Shown here: piece by piece, positions 7,745 to 16,213 of the stretch
How the letters are laid out: each line of letters begins with the position of its first letter
How positions within the stretch are numbered: position 1 is the stretch's first letter
Assembly: GCA_900475325.1 (NCBI GenBank)
Contig: LS483371.1
Coordinates: 5,307,501-5,371,500, forward strand
Reading direction: 5' to 3'
Length of the DNA stretch: 64,000 nt
Source of the DNA: Paucimonas lemoignei
GTDB lineage: Bacteria; Pseudomonadota; Gammaproteobacteria; Pseudomonadales; Pseudomonadaceae
Notes under the pieces: model-generated
The model's input: only the letters and a program-made list of their open reading frames with translations
The model's database searches: none
Told to the model about the DNA's origin: nothing
Made by a program: the position numbers and the translations under genes

Positions 7745-9313
7745 ATGCCAAACCCTGCGAACCTCGCGCGCCTGCAAATGCGCGCCATCAGTAAGCGCTA
7801 CCCCGGTTGCCTGGCCAACGACGCCATTGACCTGAGCATTGCTGCGGGAGAAATCCACGCGCTACTCGGCGAGAACGGGGCGGGCAAAAGCACCCTGATG
7901 AAGATCATCTATGGCGTCACGCAACCTGACTCCGGCGCCATCGTCTGGCAGGGCGAGACCTTGACCATGCGTAATCCGGCGCAAGCCAGAAGCCTGGGCA
8001 TCGGCATGGTGTTCCAGCACTTTTCGCTGTTCGAAACCCTGACCGTGGCTCAGAACATCGCCTTGGCCATGGGCGGCGCAGCGGGCACGCCCAAACAACT
8101 GGAGCCCAAAATCCGTGAAGTGTCGCAACGCTATGGCATGGCGGTGGAGCCACAACGACTTGTCCACAGCCTGTCGATTGGCGAGCGGCAGAAAGTCGAG
8201 ATCATTCGCTGCCTGATGCAGGACATCCGCCTGTTGATTCTCGATGAGCCAACCTCGGTGCTGACGCCTCAGGAAGCTGACGAGCTATTCGTCACCTTGC
8301 GTCGCCTGGCCGAAGAAGGCTGCAGCATTTTGTTCATCAGCCACAAGCTGGGTGAGGTCCGTGCCCTGTGCCATAGCGCGACAGTGTTACGCGCAGCCAA
8401 GGTGTCCGGGCATTGCGTCCCGGCACAATGCTCGGACCTGGAGCTGGCGCGATTGATGGTGGGTGATGCTGAAGGCCTGACCGCGCAGTACCCGAAAGTC
8501 ACGGGCCAGGCCCAGTTCCTCAAGGTCGACAACCTGTCGTGGCACAACCCCGACCCTTTTGGCTGCTCGCTGGCGAACGTTAACCTGGAAGTGCGCAGCG
8601 GTGAAATCGTCGGCATTGCCGGGGTGGCCGGTAACGGCCAGGACGAACTGCTCGCCCTGCTCAGTGGCGAACAAACCCTGAGCAACACACTGTCACCGAC
8701 GATTCGATTTGCCGAGGCCAATGTCGGCCATTTGCGCCCGGATGCACGGCGTAAAAACGGTCTGGCTTTCGTCCCGGCCGAACGCCTGGGCCATGGTGCC
8801 GTGCCGGAACTGAGCCTGACCGATAACGCGCTGCTCACGGCCTTTCAACAAGGCCTGGTCAGCAACGGCCTGATTCAGCGCGGCAAAGTGCGGGCGCTGG
8901 CAGACGAAATCATCAAACGCTTCGCGGTCAAAACGCCCGACGCTCAAGCCCCCGCGCGCAGCCTGTCTGGCGGCAATCTGCAGAAATTCATTCTGGGCCG
9001 CGAGATTCTGCAAAACCCGAAACTGCTGGTCGCGGCACACCCGACTTGGGGCGTGGACGTCGGCGCCGCAGCTGCCATCCATCGCGCACTGATCGCCCTG
9101 CGCGATGCGGGCGCTGCGATTCTGGTGATTTCCGAAGACCTCGACGAACTGTTCCAGATCAGCGACCGCCTCGCCGCCTTGAGCAGCGGTCGACTTTCGC
9201 CGCTGGTGCCCACCGCCCAGACTTCCCCCGTGCAGGTCGGCGGCTGGATGGCTGGCGAGTTCGACGCGCCCCCTTCTGTTCAACCCCATTTCCAAGCCGC
9301 CGCGCTTAATTAA
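7745..9313 (+). CDS. Nucleoside-type ABC transporter ATPase, two ABC domains
   Basis: This 522-aa protein holds two fused ABC domains, as in the BMP-dependent nucleoside importers (NupA/YufO type). Domain 1 has Walker A GENGAGKST, signature LSIGERQKVE and Walker B LLILDEPTSVL. Domain 2 has a degenerate P-loop (GVAGNGQDE, without the usual lysine), signature SGGNLQKF, and an altered Walker B region AAHPTWGVD. Degenerate second sites are usual in this family. It is followed after 11 bp by the two permease genes. The binding protein encoded at 16214 is the likely partner. Substrate is probably a purine nucleoside or base. Confidence 0.9.
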   Translation: MPNPANLARLQMRAISKRYPGCLANDAIDLSIAAGEIHALLGENGAGKSTLMKIIYGVTQPDSGAIVWQGETLTMRNPAQARSLGIGMVFQHFSLFETLTVAQNIALAMGGAAGTPKQLEPKIREVSQRYGMAVEPQRLVHSLSIGERQKVEIIRCLMQDIRLLILDEPTSVLTPQEADELFVTLRRLAEEGCSILFISHKLGEVRALCHSATVLRAAKVSGHCVPAQCSDLELARLMVGDAEGLTAQYPKVTGQAQFLKVDNLSWHNPDPFGCSLANVNLEVRSGEIVGIAGVAGNGQDELLALLSGEQTLSNTLSPTIRFAEANVGHLRPDARRKNGLAFVPAERLGHGAVPELSLTDNALLTAFQQGLVSNGLIQRGKVRALADEIIKRFAVKTPDAQAPARSLSGGNLQKFILGREILQNPKLLVAAHPTWGVDVGAAAAIHRALIALRDAGAAILVISEDLDELFQISDRLAALSSGRLSPLVPTAQTSPVQVGGWMAGEFDAPPSVQPHFQAAALN

Positions 9314-9324
9314 CGGAGCTTCCG

Positions 9325-10428
9325 ATGCTGCTTTCTCTGGAACCGCGCGGGCAACAGTCGCGAGCCATGCTGTGGTTTTCCCCCTTGCTGGCCGCTGTGC
9401 TGACCCTTGTCTGCGGTTCGTTATTGTTTGTCGGCCTGGGCCTGGACCCGCTGCTGACCCTGCACACCTTACTCATCGCGCCGGTCAGCGACTGGTATGG
9501 CGTTTCGGAACTGATGGTCAAGGCGTTGCCGATTCTGCTCTGCGCCCTGGGCTTGGCGGTGGCTTATCAAGCGCGCATCTGGAACATCGGAGCTGAAGGC
9601 CAGTTACTCCTCGGTGCGTTGGCCGGTAGCGCCGTTGCCGTGAATATCATCGACATGGAAAGCCGCTGGGCATTGGCGCTGATCCTGTTGGTCGGCACCC
9701 TAGGCGGCGCAGCGTGGGCCGGGTTGACCGCCTGGTTGCGCACCCATTTCAACGCCAATGAAATCCTCACCAGTATCATGCTCAATTACATCGCGCTGAA
9801 CCTGCTGCTGTTCTTCGTGCATGGCTCACTGAAAGATCCGGCCGGGATGAATTTTCCGGAGTCCGCAATGTTCGGCGATGCCAGTCGCCTGCCGCTGCTG
9901 ACCGAAGATGGCCGCGTGCATGCCGGGGTGTATTTCGCTCTGCTGGCGCTGGTTGCGGTCTGGGTATTGTTACAGCGCAGTTTTGTCGGCTTTCAGATCA
10001 AAGTCCTCGGGCTGGATAAGCGCGCTGCCGGTTTCGTGGGTTTCCGCGAGAAACGTCTGGTCTGGCTGGCGCTGTTGATCAGCGGTGGGCTGGCAGGGTT
10101 GGCCGGGGTTTGTGAAGTCACCGGCCCGATTGGCCAACTGGTGCCGCAAGTCTCGCCGGGCTACGGCTACGCCGCGATTACCGTGGCCTTTCTCGGACGC
10201 CTGAATCCGATCGGCATTCTGTTCGCCAGCCTGCTCATGGCGCTGTTGTATCTGGGTGGCGAAAGCGCACAGATGACGCTGAACCTGCCGCAAGCCATCA
10301 CCCAATTGTTTCAAGGGATGATGCTGTTCTTCCTGCTGGCCTGCGACGTATTGATCCTCTATCGCCCGCGTCTCAAAGCGCGCTGGAACAAACGCCAGAT
10401 GGCACCCGCAGCAACAGGAGCCGTGTGA
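9325..10428 (+). CDS. Nucleoside-type ABC transporter permease 1
   Basis: This 367-aa inner-membrane protein of the BPD_transp_2 (RbsC-like) permease family has about nine or ten hydrophobic segments. Family marks are WNIGAEGQLLLGALAG (residues about 90-105) and ANEILTSIMLNYIALNLL. The start ATG has GGAG seven bases upstream, and the stop codon overlaps the next start as TGATG. Together with the second permease it should form the heteromeric membrane pore energised by the upstream two-domain ATPase. Confidence 0.9.
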   Translation: MLLSLEPRGQQSRAMLWFSPLLAAVLTLVCGSLLFVGLGLDPLLTLHTLLIAPVSDWYGVSELMVKALPILLCALGLAVAYQARIWNIGAEGQLLLGALAGSAVAVNIIDMESRWALALILLVGTLGGAAWAGLTAWLRTHFNANEILTSIMLNYIALNLLLFFVHGSLKDPAGMNFPESAMFGDASRLPLLTEDGRVHAGVYFALLALVAVWVLLQRSFVGFQIKVLGLDKRAAGFVGFREKRLVWLALLISGGLAGLAGVCEVTGPIGQLVPQVSPGYGYAAITVAFLGRLNPIGILFASLLMALLYLGGESAQMTLNLPQAITQLFQGMMLFFLLACDVLILYRPRLKARWNKRQMAPAATGAV

Positions 10429-11354
10429 TGGATATCGATCTGCTGAGTAACATTCTGTTTGCCATGATTCGCTGCGGTACACCGCTGTTGCTGGTGGCAC
10501 TGGGTGAATTGATCTGTGAAAAAAGCGGCGTTCTCAATCTTGGCCAGGAGGGCATGATGCTGTTCGGCGCGGTGATCGGTTTCATCATCGCCCTGAGCAC
10601 CGGCAATCTTTGGTTGGGCGTGTTGCTGGCGATGTTTGCCGGGATGCTGCTGTCCGGCCTGTTTGCGATTGTGGCGCTGCTGTTCAACGCCAATCAGGTG
10701 GCCACAGGGTTGGCACTGACCATCTTTGGTGTCGGGCTTTCCAGCTTTGTCGGCGCGGCCTGGGTGGGCAAGCCCTTACAGGGTTTCGAACCTGTTGTGA
10801 TTCCTTATCTGAGCGATATTCCGCTGATCGGCCGGATGTTTTTTGCCCAGGACATTCTGGTGTACCTGTCCTTTGCCCTGTTCGCGCTGGTGGCCTGGGT
10901 GCTGCTGAAAAGCCGTGTGGGCCTGATCATTCAGGCAGTCGGCGAAAACCCGGATGCGGCCAGTGCTATGGGTTTGCCTGTGTTGCGGGTACGGACCCTG
11001 GCGGTATTGTTCGGCGGCGCAATGGCAGGGCTGGCCGGGGCTTATCTGTCCCTGGCTTACACGCCGATGTGGGCGGAAAACATGAGCGCTGGCCGCGGAT
11101 GGATTGCGCTGGCCTTGGTGGTGTTCGCCAGCTGGCGCGTGTGGCGGTTGCTGCTGGGCGCATACCTGTTCGGGCTGGCCAGTATTCTGCACTTGGTCGC
11201 GCAAGGCGTTGGCCTGGCGATTCCGTCCAACTTGCTGGCCATGCTGCCGTACGTGGCAACCATCGTGGTGTTGGTGCTGCTGTCGCGCAACGCCCTGCGC
11301 ACCCGGCTGTATGCCCCGGTTTCGTTGGGGCAGCCTTGGCAGGCGGGGCATTGA
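10428..11354 (+). CDS. Nucleoside-type ABC transporter permease 2
   Basis: This 308-aa BPD_transp_2 permease has LICEKSGVLNLGQEGMMLFGAV near residue 30 and about eight hydrophobic segments. ATG 10428 is preferred over a GTG three bases earlier: it shares its A with the upstream TGA stop and has AGGAG seven bases upstream. This translational coupling supports equal production of the two permeases. No binding-protein gene follows in the operon; the nearest BMP-type gene begins 4.9 kb further on. Confidence 0.9.
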   Translation: MDIDLLSNILFAMIRCGTPLLLVALGELICEKSGVLNLGQEGMMLFGAVIGFIIALSTGNLWLGVLLAMFAGMLLSGLFAIVALLFNANQVATGLALTIFGVGLSSFVGAAWVGKPLQGFEPVVIPYLSDIPLIGRMFFAQDILVYLSFALFALVAWVLLKSRVGLIIQAVGENPDAASAMGLPVLRVRTLAVLFGGAMAGLAGAYLSLAYTPMWAENMSAGRGWIALALVVFASWRVWRLLLGAYLFGLASILHLVAQGVGLAIPSNLLAMLPYVATIVVLVLLSRNALRTRLYAPVSLGQPWQAGH

Positions 11355-11393
11355 GTTAACGAGTGCAACACATCGCCTGAGGACAACCCGGAA

Positions 11394-11489
11394 CCTGTGG
11401 GAGCGAATTCATTCGCGAAGGGGCAATTACATCCGATATTTATTTATCGTCTGTACCGCCCTATTCGCGAATGAATTCGCTCCCACAGG
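11394..11489. repeat. REPIN, AATTCATTCGCGAA type
   Basis: The inverted arms CCTGTGGGAGCGAATTCATT and their complement lie between convergent genes, the ABC permease and a small membrane protein. The spacer differs from neighbouring copies (TATTTATTTATCGTCTGTACC). Confidence 0.9.
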
Positions 11490-11497
11490 GGTGACGT

Positions 11498-11902
11498 TCA
11501 CCCTTCTTCTCTGCGCACAGGCCACAACTGCAACACCGCCCACATCAATTCCATGATCAGAAACCCCACCAGCAATTGCGATGCGCCCTGCATGAGCGCG
11601 TAAGCCTGCCATATGGCAAACAACAGCCGCCCCGCCGCGTCATAGCGTCCGAACATCTGTTGCGGATTGCGAATCCGCAGCACTGACCACACGCAGACAA
11701 TCGAACCCAGTAAGTTGGCCATCAGCATGTGCATGGGTTCGAAAGGCGGCAAGTCCCCCGGCACATCCCAGGCCTGGCTCAACGCCAACAGCAGTCCATG
11801 CAATGCTGCAAAACTCCAAGGTGTGACGAAAGCGGCGGTCACGATCAAGTCATACCAACCGCTGCTGCGGACCAGTTGGCGATAGTGTTGCGGTTGCCAC
11901 AT
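11498..11902 (-). CDS. Small integral membrane protein of unknown function
   Basis: This 134-aa protein has about four hydrophobic segments (near residues 18-42, 56-74, 88-106 and 108-127) and no recognised catalytic motif. It starts 82 bp from a divergent MerR gene. The intergenic region carries a MerR-type promoter reading toward this gene, so it is probably the direct target of that regulator. I do not recognise the family. It could be a stress-linked membrane protein in the same response as the SDR downstream of merR. Confidence 0.75.
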   Translation of the reverse strand: MWQPQHYRQLVRSSGWYDLIVTAAFVTPWSFAALHGLLLALSQAWDVPGDLPPFEPMHMLMANLLGSIVCVWSVLRIRNPQQMFGRYDAAGRLLFAIWQAYALMQGASQLLVGFLIMELMWAVLQLWPVRREEG

Positions 11903-11934
11903 AAAAGACGCTCCTGCGTATTGGGTGTTCCAAC

Positions 11935-11966
11935 AGGCTAAAGCCTGGAGTACGCTCCAGGGTCAA
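11935..11966 (-). promoter_or_regulatory. MerR-type operator/promoter for the small membrane protein
   Basis: On the minus strand TTGACC (11966-11961) is followed, 20 bp on, by TAGCCT (11940-11935). Between them lies the palindrome CCTGGAG-n4-CTCCAGG (11944-11961). Over-long spacing around a central dyad is the hallmark of MerR-activated promoters. It reads into the gene at 11902, leftward. Confidence 0.7.
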
Positions 11967-11984
11967 CCCCAAGGACTGCGGACG

Positions 11985-12335
11985 ATGCGTATTGGAGAAT
12001 TGGCCCAGGCAACAGCGGTCAGCCGCGACACCCTGAGGTTCTATGAAGAGCGTGGGCTGATCGCCGCACAGCGCAGCGCCAATGGCTACCGGCATTACCC
12101 CACCGAGATGGTCCAGCTGGTGCAATTCATCAAGACCGCCCAGCGTCTGGGGTTCAGCCTGAACGAAATCGGCCACAGCGTTGCCGAACTCTGGAAAGCA
12201 CCCTCGCCGGATCAGGCCATCGCCCAGTTGCTGCGCGACAAGCTGGTACTGATCGAAACCCGCATTGCCGAACTCGGCCAATTACGTACTGAACTGCAAA
12301 GCCGTCTGGGCCAAAGCTGCCCGTTAAATCCCTGA
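11985..12335 (+). CDS. MerR-family transcriptional regulator
   Basis: This 116-aa protein begins MRIGELAQATAVSRDTLRFYEERGLI, a classical MerR helix-turn-helix, followed by a wing (ANGYRHYP) and a coiled-coil helix near residues 75-110. The end (LGQSCPLNP) has one cysteine and no metal-binding CxxC or CN7C motif, so an organic or redox signal is more likely than a metal. The ATG at 11985 was chosen because the conserved N-terminus begins there. The dyad upstream points at the divergent membrane-protein gene, and the SDR gene follows 27 bp downstream. Confidence 0.85.
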   Translation: MRIGELAQATAVSRDTLRFYEERGLIAAQRSANGYRHYPTEMVQLVQFIKTAQRLGFSLNEIGHSVAELWKAPSPDQAIAQLLRDKLVLIETRIAELGQLRTELQSRLGQSCPLNP

Positions 12336-12362
12336 CGGCTCTTTTCTAATGGAGAAATTTTG

Positions 12363-13049
12363 ATGTCCGATAACAAAACCGCACTGATCATCGGCGCTTC
12401 CCGCGGCCTCGGTCTGGGCCTGGTCAAGCGCCTGACCGAGCAGAACTGGACCGTGATCGCCACTGTTCGCGACCAGCACAAAGCGACCGACCTCAAAGCC
12501 ATTCCTGGTGTGCGTATCGAAACGCTGGATATGGACGACATCGCTTCCCTGGACGCCTTGAAAGACACCCTGCAGGGCCAGGTTTTCGATGCGCTGGTGA
12601 TCAATGCCGGGATCATGGGGCCGCGCCCGCAGAGTGTTGAGGCCGTCACTAATACCGAACTGACCCAGATCTTTCTGACCAACGCCATCGCGCCGATTCG
12701 GCTGGCCGAGCGCCTGGTGCAACAGATCCGCCCGAACAGCGGCGTGCTGGCCTTCATGAGCTCACGATTCGGCAGTGTGACCTGCCCGGACGGCGCCGAT
12801 GCAGCGTTGTACAAAGCCAGCAAAGCGGCGCTCAATTCCCTGACCAACACCTTCGTGACTCAACTGCCGGAACCTCGCCCGACGGTGCTGTCCTTGCATC
12901 CGGGCTGGGTGAAAACCGACATGGGCGGCGAAAATGCTGCCATTGACGTCGAAACCAGTACCCATGGCATGGTTGAACAGCTCAAGGCCTACGCGGGCAA
13001 GGGCGGGCATTATTTTGTGGATTACACGGGCGAGGCGATTGCCTGGTGA
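12363..13049 (+). CDS. Short-chain dehydrogenase/reductase
   Basis: This 228-aa SDR has the NAD(P)-binding motif GASRGLGLG at about residues 12-20, NAGIMGP near 82, a serine in FMSSRFGS, and the YKASK catalytic pair near 146. It is of the CsgA/YciK-like classical type. ATG 12363 follows GGAGAAATTTTG. It lies 27 bp downstream of merR, so the two are probably cotranscribed. The MerR/SDR pairing suggests detoxification of a carbonyl compound, but the substrate is unknown. Confidence 0.85.
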   Translation: MSDNKTALIIGASRGLGLGLVKRLTEQNWTVIATVRDQHKATDLKAIPGVRIETLDMDDIASLDALKDTLQGQVFDALVINAGIMGPRPQSVEAVTNTELTQIFLTNAIAPIRLAERLVQQIRPNSGVLAFMSSRFGSVTCPDGADAALYKASKAALNSLTNTFVTQLPEPRPTVLSLHPGWVKTDMGGENAAIDVETSTHGMVEQLKAYAGKGGHYFVDYTGEAIAW

Positions 13050-13070
13050 GGTAACAGCTGAAAAACCCAA

Positions 13071-13168
13071 ACCTGTAGGAGCGAATTCATTCGCGAAGAG
13101 GCCAGTACATTCGATGCATCTTCATCGGCCTTGATAATGCCTTCGCGAATGAATTCGCTCCCACAGGT
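13071..13168. repeat. REPIN, AATTCATTCGCGAA type
   Basis: The outer arms ACCTGTAGGAGCGAATTCAT and GAATTCGCTCCCACAGGT are inverted. The spacer carries AGGCCAGTACATTCGATGCA. It separates the SDR gene from the deaminase gene. Confidence 0.9.
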
Positions 13169-13321
13169 CCGAGGTTTAACTACAAAGATTTCGCGTCGGG
13201 ACGAATCCAGTTAAAATCCCGCCCCTTCGCCGCTGCTGCCCAGCACCGGCGACCCTGGATCAGCAGACAGGGCAACACTGAGCTGGCGAACCTGAACCCT
13301 ATTTTCAGAGGAGCCGGCACA

Positions 13322-14677
13322 ATGCCCGCGATCCGTATCTGGTTGAAAAATCCCCTCGCTGTTTTCACCGCCAACGACCTCGATGCCCGAGGCGGCCTGG
13401 TAATCGAAAACGGCGTCATCGTTGAAATGCTCGCCACCGGTCAGCAACCCAGCGCGCCGTGTGATCAAGTCTTCGACGCCCGCGAGCACGTGCTGCTGCC
13501 GGGTTTGATCAACACCCATCACCACTTCTATCAAACCCTGACACGCGCCTGGGCGCCGGTGGTCAACCAGCCTCTGTTCCCGTGGCTGAAAACCCTGTAC
13601 CCGGTGTGGGCGCGTTTGACTCCAGAAAAGCTGGCGCTGGCCAGTAAAGTCGCACTGGCTGAGTTGCTGCTGTCGGGCTGCACTACAGCGGCGGACCATC
13701 ATTATCTGTTCCCGGACGGCCTGGAAAATGCCATCGACGTGCAGGTCAAAAGTGTCCGCGAACTGGGCATGCGCGCCATGCTCACGCGGGGGTCCATGAG
13801 CCTGGGTGAAGACGACGGCGGCTTGCCACCCCAGCAGACCGTGCAACAAGGCGAAGTGATTCTTGAGGACAGCCAACGGCTGATCGAGCGTTATCACCAG
13901 CGCGGCGAAGGCGCGCAGATCCAGATCGCCCTGGCTCCCTGCTCGCCGTTTTCGGTCACCCCAGAGATCATGCGCGAAAGTGCAACGCTGGCCGAAAAGC
14001 TCGATGTGCGCCTGCACACCCACCTGGCCGAAACCCTGGACGAAGAAGACTTCTGCCTGCAGCGCTTCGGCTTGCGCACCGTGGATTATCTGGACAGCGT
14101 CGGCTGGCTAGGCCCGCGCACCTGGCTGGCCCACGGTATCCATTTCAACCCTGAAGAAATCGCGCGCCTCGGTGCAGCCGGGACGGGCATTTGCCATTGC
14201 CCGAGTTCCAACATGCGCCTGGCCTCGGGGATCTGCCCGACGCTGGACCTGCTGGCTGCAGGCGCGCCATTGGGGCTGGGGGTCGATGGTTCGGCGTCCA
14301 ATGATGCGTCGAACATGATGCTGGAAGCCCGGCAGGCGCTGTATATCCAGCGCTTGCGCTATGGCGCCGAAAAGATCACCCCAGAGCTCGTGCTCGGCTG
14401 GGCGACCAAAGGGTCGGCGCAGTTGCTCGGCCGCAGCGATATTGGTGAGCTGGCGGTGGGTAAGCAGGCTGATCTGGCGCTGTTCAAACTGGACGAGCTG
14501 CGCTTTTCCGGCAGCCATGATCCGGTCTCGGCGCTGTTGTTATGCGGCGCGGACCGAGCGGATCGGGTGATGATCGGCGGGCAGTGGCGAGTGGTTGATG
14601 GGCAGGTTGAAGGCCTGGACCTCAAAGGCTTGATCGCCGATCACAGCCAGGCGGCGCGGGAGTTGATTGGGGGGTAA
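13322..14677 (+). CDS. 8-oxoguanine deaminase-like amidohydrolase
   Basis: This 451-aa enzyme belongs to the AtzB/TrzN/guanine-deaminase branch of the amidohydrolases. Metal and catalytic motifs in order are LINTHHHFYQ (about 65), HTHLAET (about 230), LAHGIHF (about 265) and GVDGSASNDASNM (about 320). The closest PAO1 counterpart by type and place is PA0142, which I recall as an 8-oxoguanine deaminase giving urate. The start has AGAGGAG upstream. Adenine deaminase, NCS2 and nucleoside-ABC genes nearby support a purine substrate. S-triazine hydrolases are relatives, so specificity is inference. Confidence 0.85.
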   Translation: MPAIRIWLKNPLAVFTANDLDARGGLVIENGVIVEMLATGQQPSAPCDQVFDAREHVLLPGLINTHHHFYQTLTRAWAPVVNQPLFPWLKTLYPVWARLTPEKLALASKVALAELLLSGCTTAADHHYLFPDGLENAIDVQVKSVRELGMRAMLTRGSMSLGEDDGGLPPQQTVQQGEVILEDSQRLIERYHQRGEGAQIQIALAPCSPFSVTPEIMRESATLAEKLDVRLHTHLAETLDEEDFCLQRFGLRTVDYLDSVGWLGPRTWLAHGIHFNPEEIARLGAAGTGICHCPSSNMRLASGICPTLDLLAAGAPLGLGVDGSASNDASNMMLEARQALYIQRLRYGAEKITPELVLGWATKGSAQLLGRSDIGELAVGKQADLALFKLDELRFSGSHDPVSALLLCGADRADRVMIGGQWRVVDGQVEGLDLKGLIADHSQAARELIGG

Positions 14678-14682
14678 AAATC

Positions 14683-14737
14683 CCTGTAGGAGCTGCCCAG
14701 GCACATCGATTTCGCAGCCTTCGGCAGCTCCTACAGG
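14683..14737. repeat. Short REP pair, CTGCCGAAGGCTGCGAA type, internally deleted
   Basis: CCTGTAGGAGCTGCC and its inverted partner GGCAGCTCCTACAGG are present, but the spacer is only about 25 nt, shorter than in sister copies. It lies between the convergent deaminase and antiporter genes. Confidence 0.85.
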
Positions 14738-14747
14738 TTTGATGCGG

Positions 14748-15839
14748 CTACAGCCCCAACAACGACAACATGATGAACGTCGCAAACAGCACGAAGTGGG
14801 TCATGCCTTCGATGGCATTGGTTTCGCCGTCATTGAGGTTGATGGCGCTGACCAGCAAGGTAATGAAGATCATCACGGTCTGTACCGGGGTCATCGCCAT
14901 CTGGAACGGCTGGCCGGTATAAAGCGCCATGGCTTCCATGACGGGAACGGTCAGGATCACCGTCGACAGCGACGCGCCCAAGGCGATGTTCACCACCGAC
15001 TGCATGCGGTTGGCCAGCGCAGCACGCAGAGCCGTCAGAATCTCTGGCGCAGCGGAAATCGCGGCCACCAGAATCGCGGTCATGACCGGCGGCGCACCGG
15101 TGCCTTCCAGGCCCAGGTCCACGGTCTTGGACATCACCTCAGCCAGCGCGCCGATCACCACCACGCCCAGCATCAGCGTGCCGATGGACAACGTCAGATT
15201 GACCGGCGCACTTTCTGCGTCGGGCTGGTCCTTGCGCTTCTTTTTCTCCGGGTAGCTGTAGCTGAAGAAGTAACTGTGCGGCCCGACCTGCATGCGCAGG
15301 AACAGGGTGTAGAGCACGATCATCGCGCCAATGGTGAACGCCGAATACAGCTTCCAGTCACCTTCGGGAATGAATTCCGGCACCACCATGGAAACGCCCA
15401 TGGCGGTCAGGATCATCACGCTGTAAGTACGCGCCGAGTCATCGTTGTAAGACTGCTCGCCATGCTTGAGGCCACCCATCAGCGCGGCCAGGCCGAGGAT
15501 GCCGTTGATGTCGAGCATCACCGCCGAGTAGATCGTGTCCCGCACCAGGGTCGGCGAAGGCTCGTTGCTCATCATGATCGCCAGGATCACTACTTCCACC
15601 AATACTGCTGACAGGGTCAGGATCATGGTGCCGTAGGGGTCGCCGACCTTTTCAGCCAGTTGCTCGGCGTGGTGAGCCACACGCAACGAGGCGCAGACGA
15701 TGAAACCGACCAGCGCAATCCCCGCTGTCAGCGCAACGCCCTGCCCGTTATTGAGGAAAAAATGCTCAAAGGGATAGGCGAAGCAGGTCGCAATGATCGC
15801 CAGGAGAAGAAACTTTTCTTGCTTGAGTATCGAGCCCAT
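14748..15839 (-). CDS. Ca2+/H+ antiporter-like ion transporter (ChaA type)
   Basis: This 363-aa inner-membrane protein has about 11 hydrophobic segments and the two-fold repeats of the CaCA superfamily. GDPYGTMILTLSAVLVEVVIL lies near residue 66, and ISAAPEILTALRAALANRMQSVVNIALGAS near residue 270 forms the second alpha-repeat. A charged cytoplasmic loop (EKKKRKDQPDAESAP) separates the halves. Members exchange calcium, or sodium/potassium, for protons. The gene is flanked on both sides by REP elements and is not obviously tied to the purine genes. Confidence 0.85.
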   Translation of the reverse strand: MGSILKQEKFLLLAIIATCFAYPFEHFFLNNGQGVALTAGIALVGFIVCASLRVAHHAEQLAEKVGDPYGTMILTLSAVLVEVVILAIMMSNEPSPTLVRDTIYSAVMLDINGILGLAALMGGLKHGEQSYNDDSARTYSVMILTAMGVSMVVPEFIPEGDWKLYSAFTIGAMIVLYTLFLRMQVGPHSYFFSYSYPEKKKRKDQPDAESAPVNLTLSIGTLMLGVVVIGALAEVMSKTVDLGLEGTGAPPVMTAILVAAISAAPEILTALRAALANRMQSVVNIALGASLSTVILTVPVMEAMALYTGQPFQMAMTPVQTVMIFITLLVSAINLNDGETNAIEGMTHFVLFATFIMLSLLGL

Positions 15840-15950
15840 TGAATGCCTTTACACCTTCACACATGAACCGTCCGAATAACGCGTTCAAGGCGATGAGAGT
15901 GTTGAGTGTAAGCAAAGGTTTCAAAAGTGCCGGGATTAGGTCACGCATTT

Positions 15951-16026
15951 CCCGTTGGAGCTGCCGAAGGCTGCGAAGGCAATGAACCTGACACACCGCT
16001 GTTCGCAGCCTGCGGCAGCGCCTACT
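15951..16026. repeat. REPIN, CTGCCGAAGGCTGCGAA type
   Basis: GGAGCTGCCGAAGGCTGCGAA at the left and TTCGCAGCCTGCGGCAGCGCC at the right form imperfect inverted arms around a spacer ending CTGACACACCG. It occupies the start of the 374-bp gap between the divergent antiporter and BMP genes. Confidence 0.85.
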
Positions 16027-16130
16027 GTTAAAACGCGTGCACCAGTTAGCGGCAGACAGTCCATTCATTGCACCGTCCAGTGTCGTTGCTTCTGAGCTAA
16101 ATCTGCGCGAAGCAGGCGCCCCGCCATTAA

Positions 16131-16156
16131 CTGTCCAGTTGGTCAGTTTTTTGCAT
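16131..16156 (+). promoter_or_regulatory. RutR-like operator and -35 box of the BMP binding protein
   Basis: CTGTCCAGTTGGTCAG (16131-16146) is palindromic except for one mismatch. Four T bases follow and then TTGCAT (16151-16156), a likely -35 box with TAAGAC 16 bases on. Operator form and spacing match the NCS2 promoter at 4200-4225. Confidence 0.55.
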
Positions 16157-16213
16157 TGCTCAAGCAACCCGCTAAGACGGCCGTGCCAAAACGACCCCAA
16201 GGAGCTTGACCCG

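Noticed and set aside
8580..9090. Missing Walker A lysine in the second ABC domain as a sign of gene decay
   Set aside because: Degenerate second nucleotide sites are usual in BMP-type nucleoside transporter ATPases, and the frame is intact.
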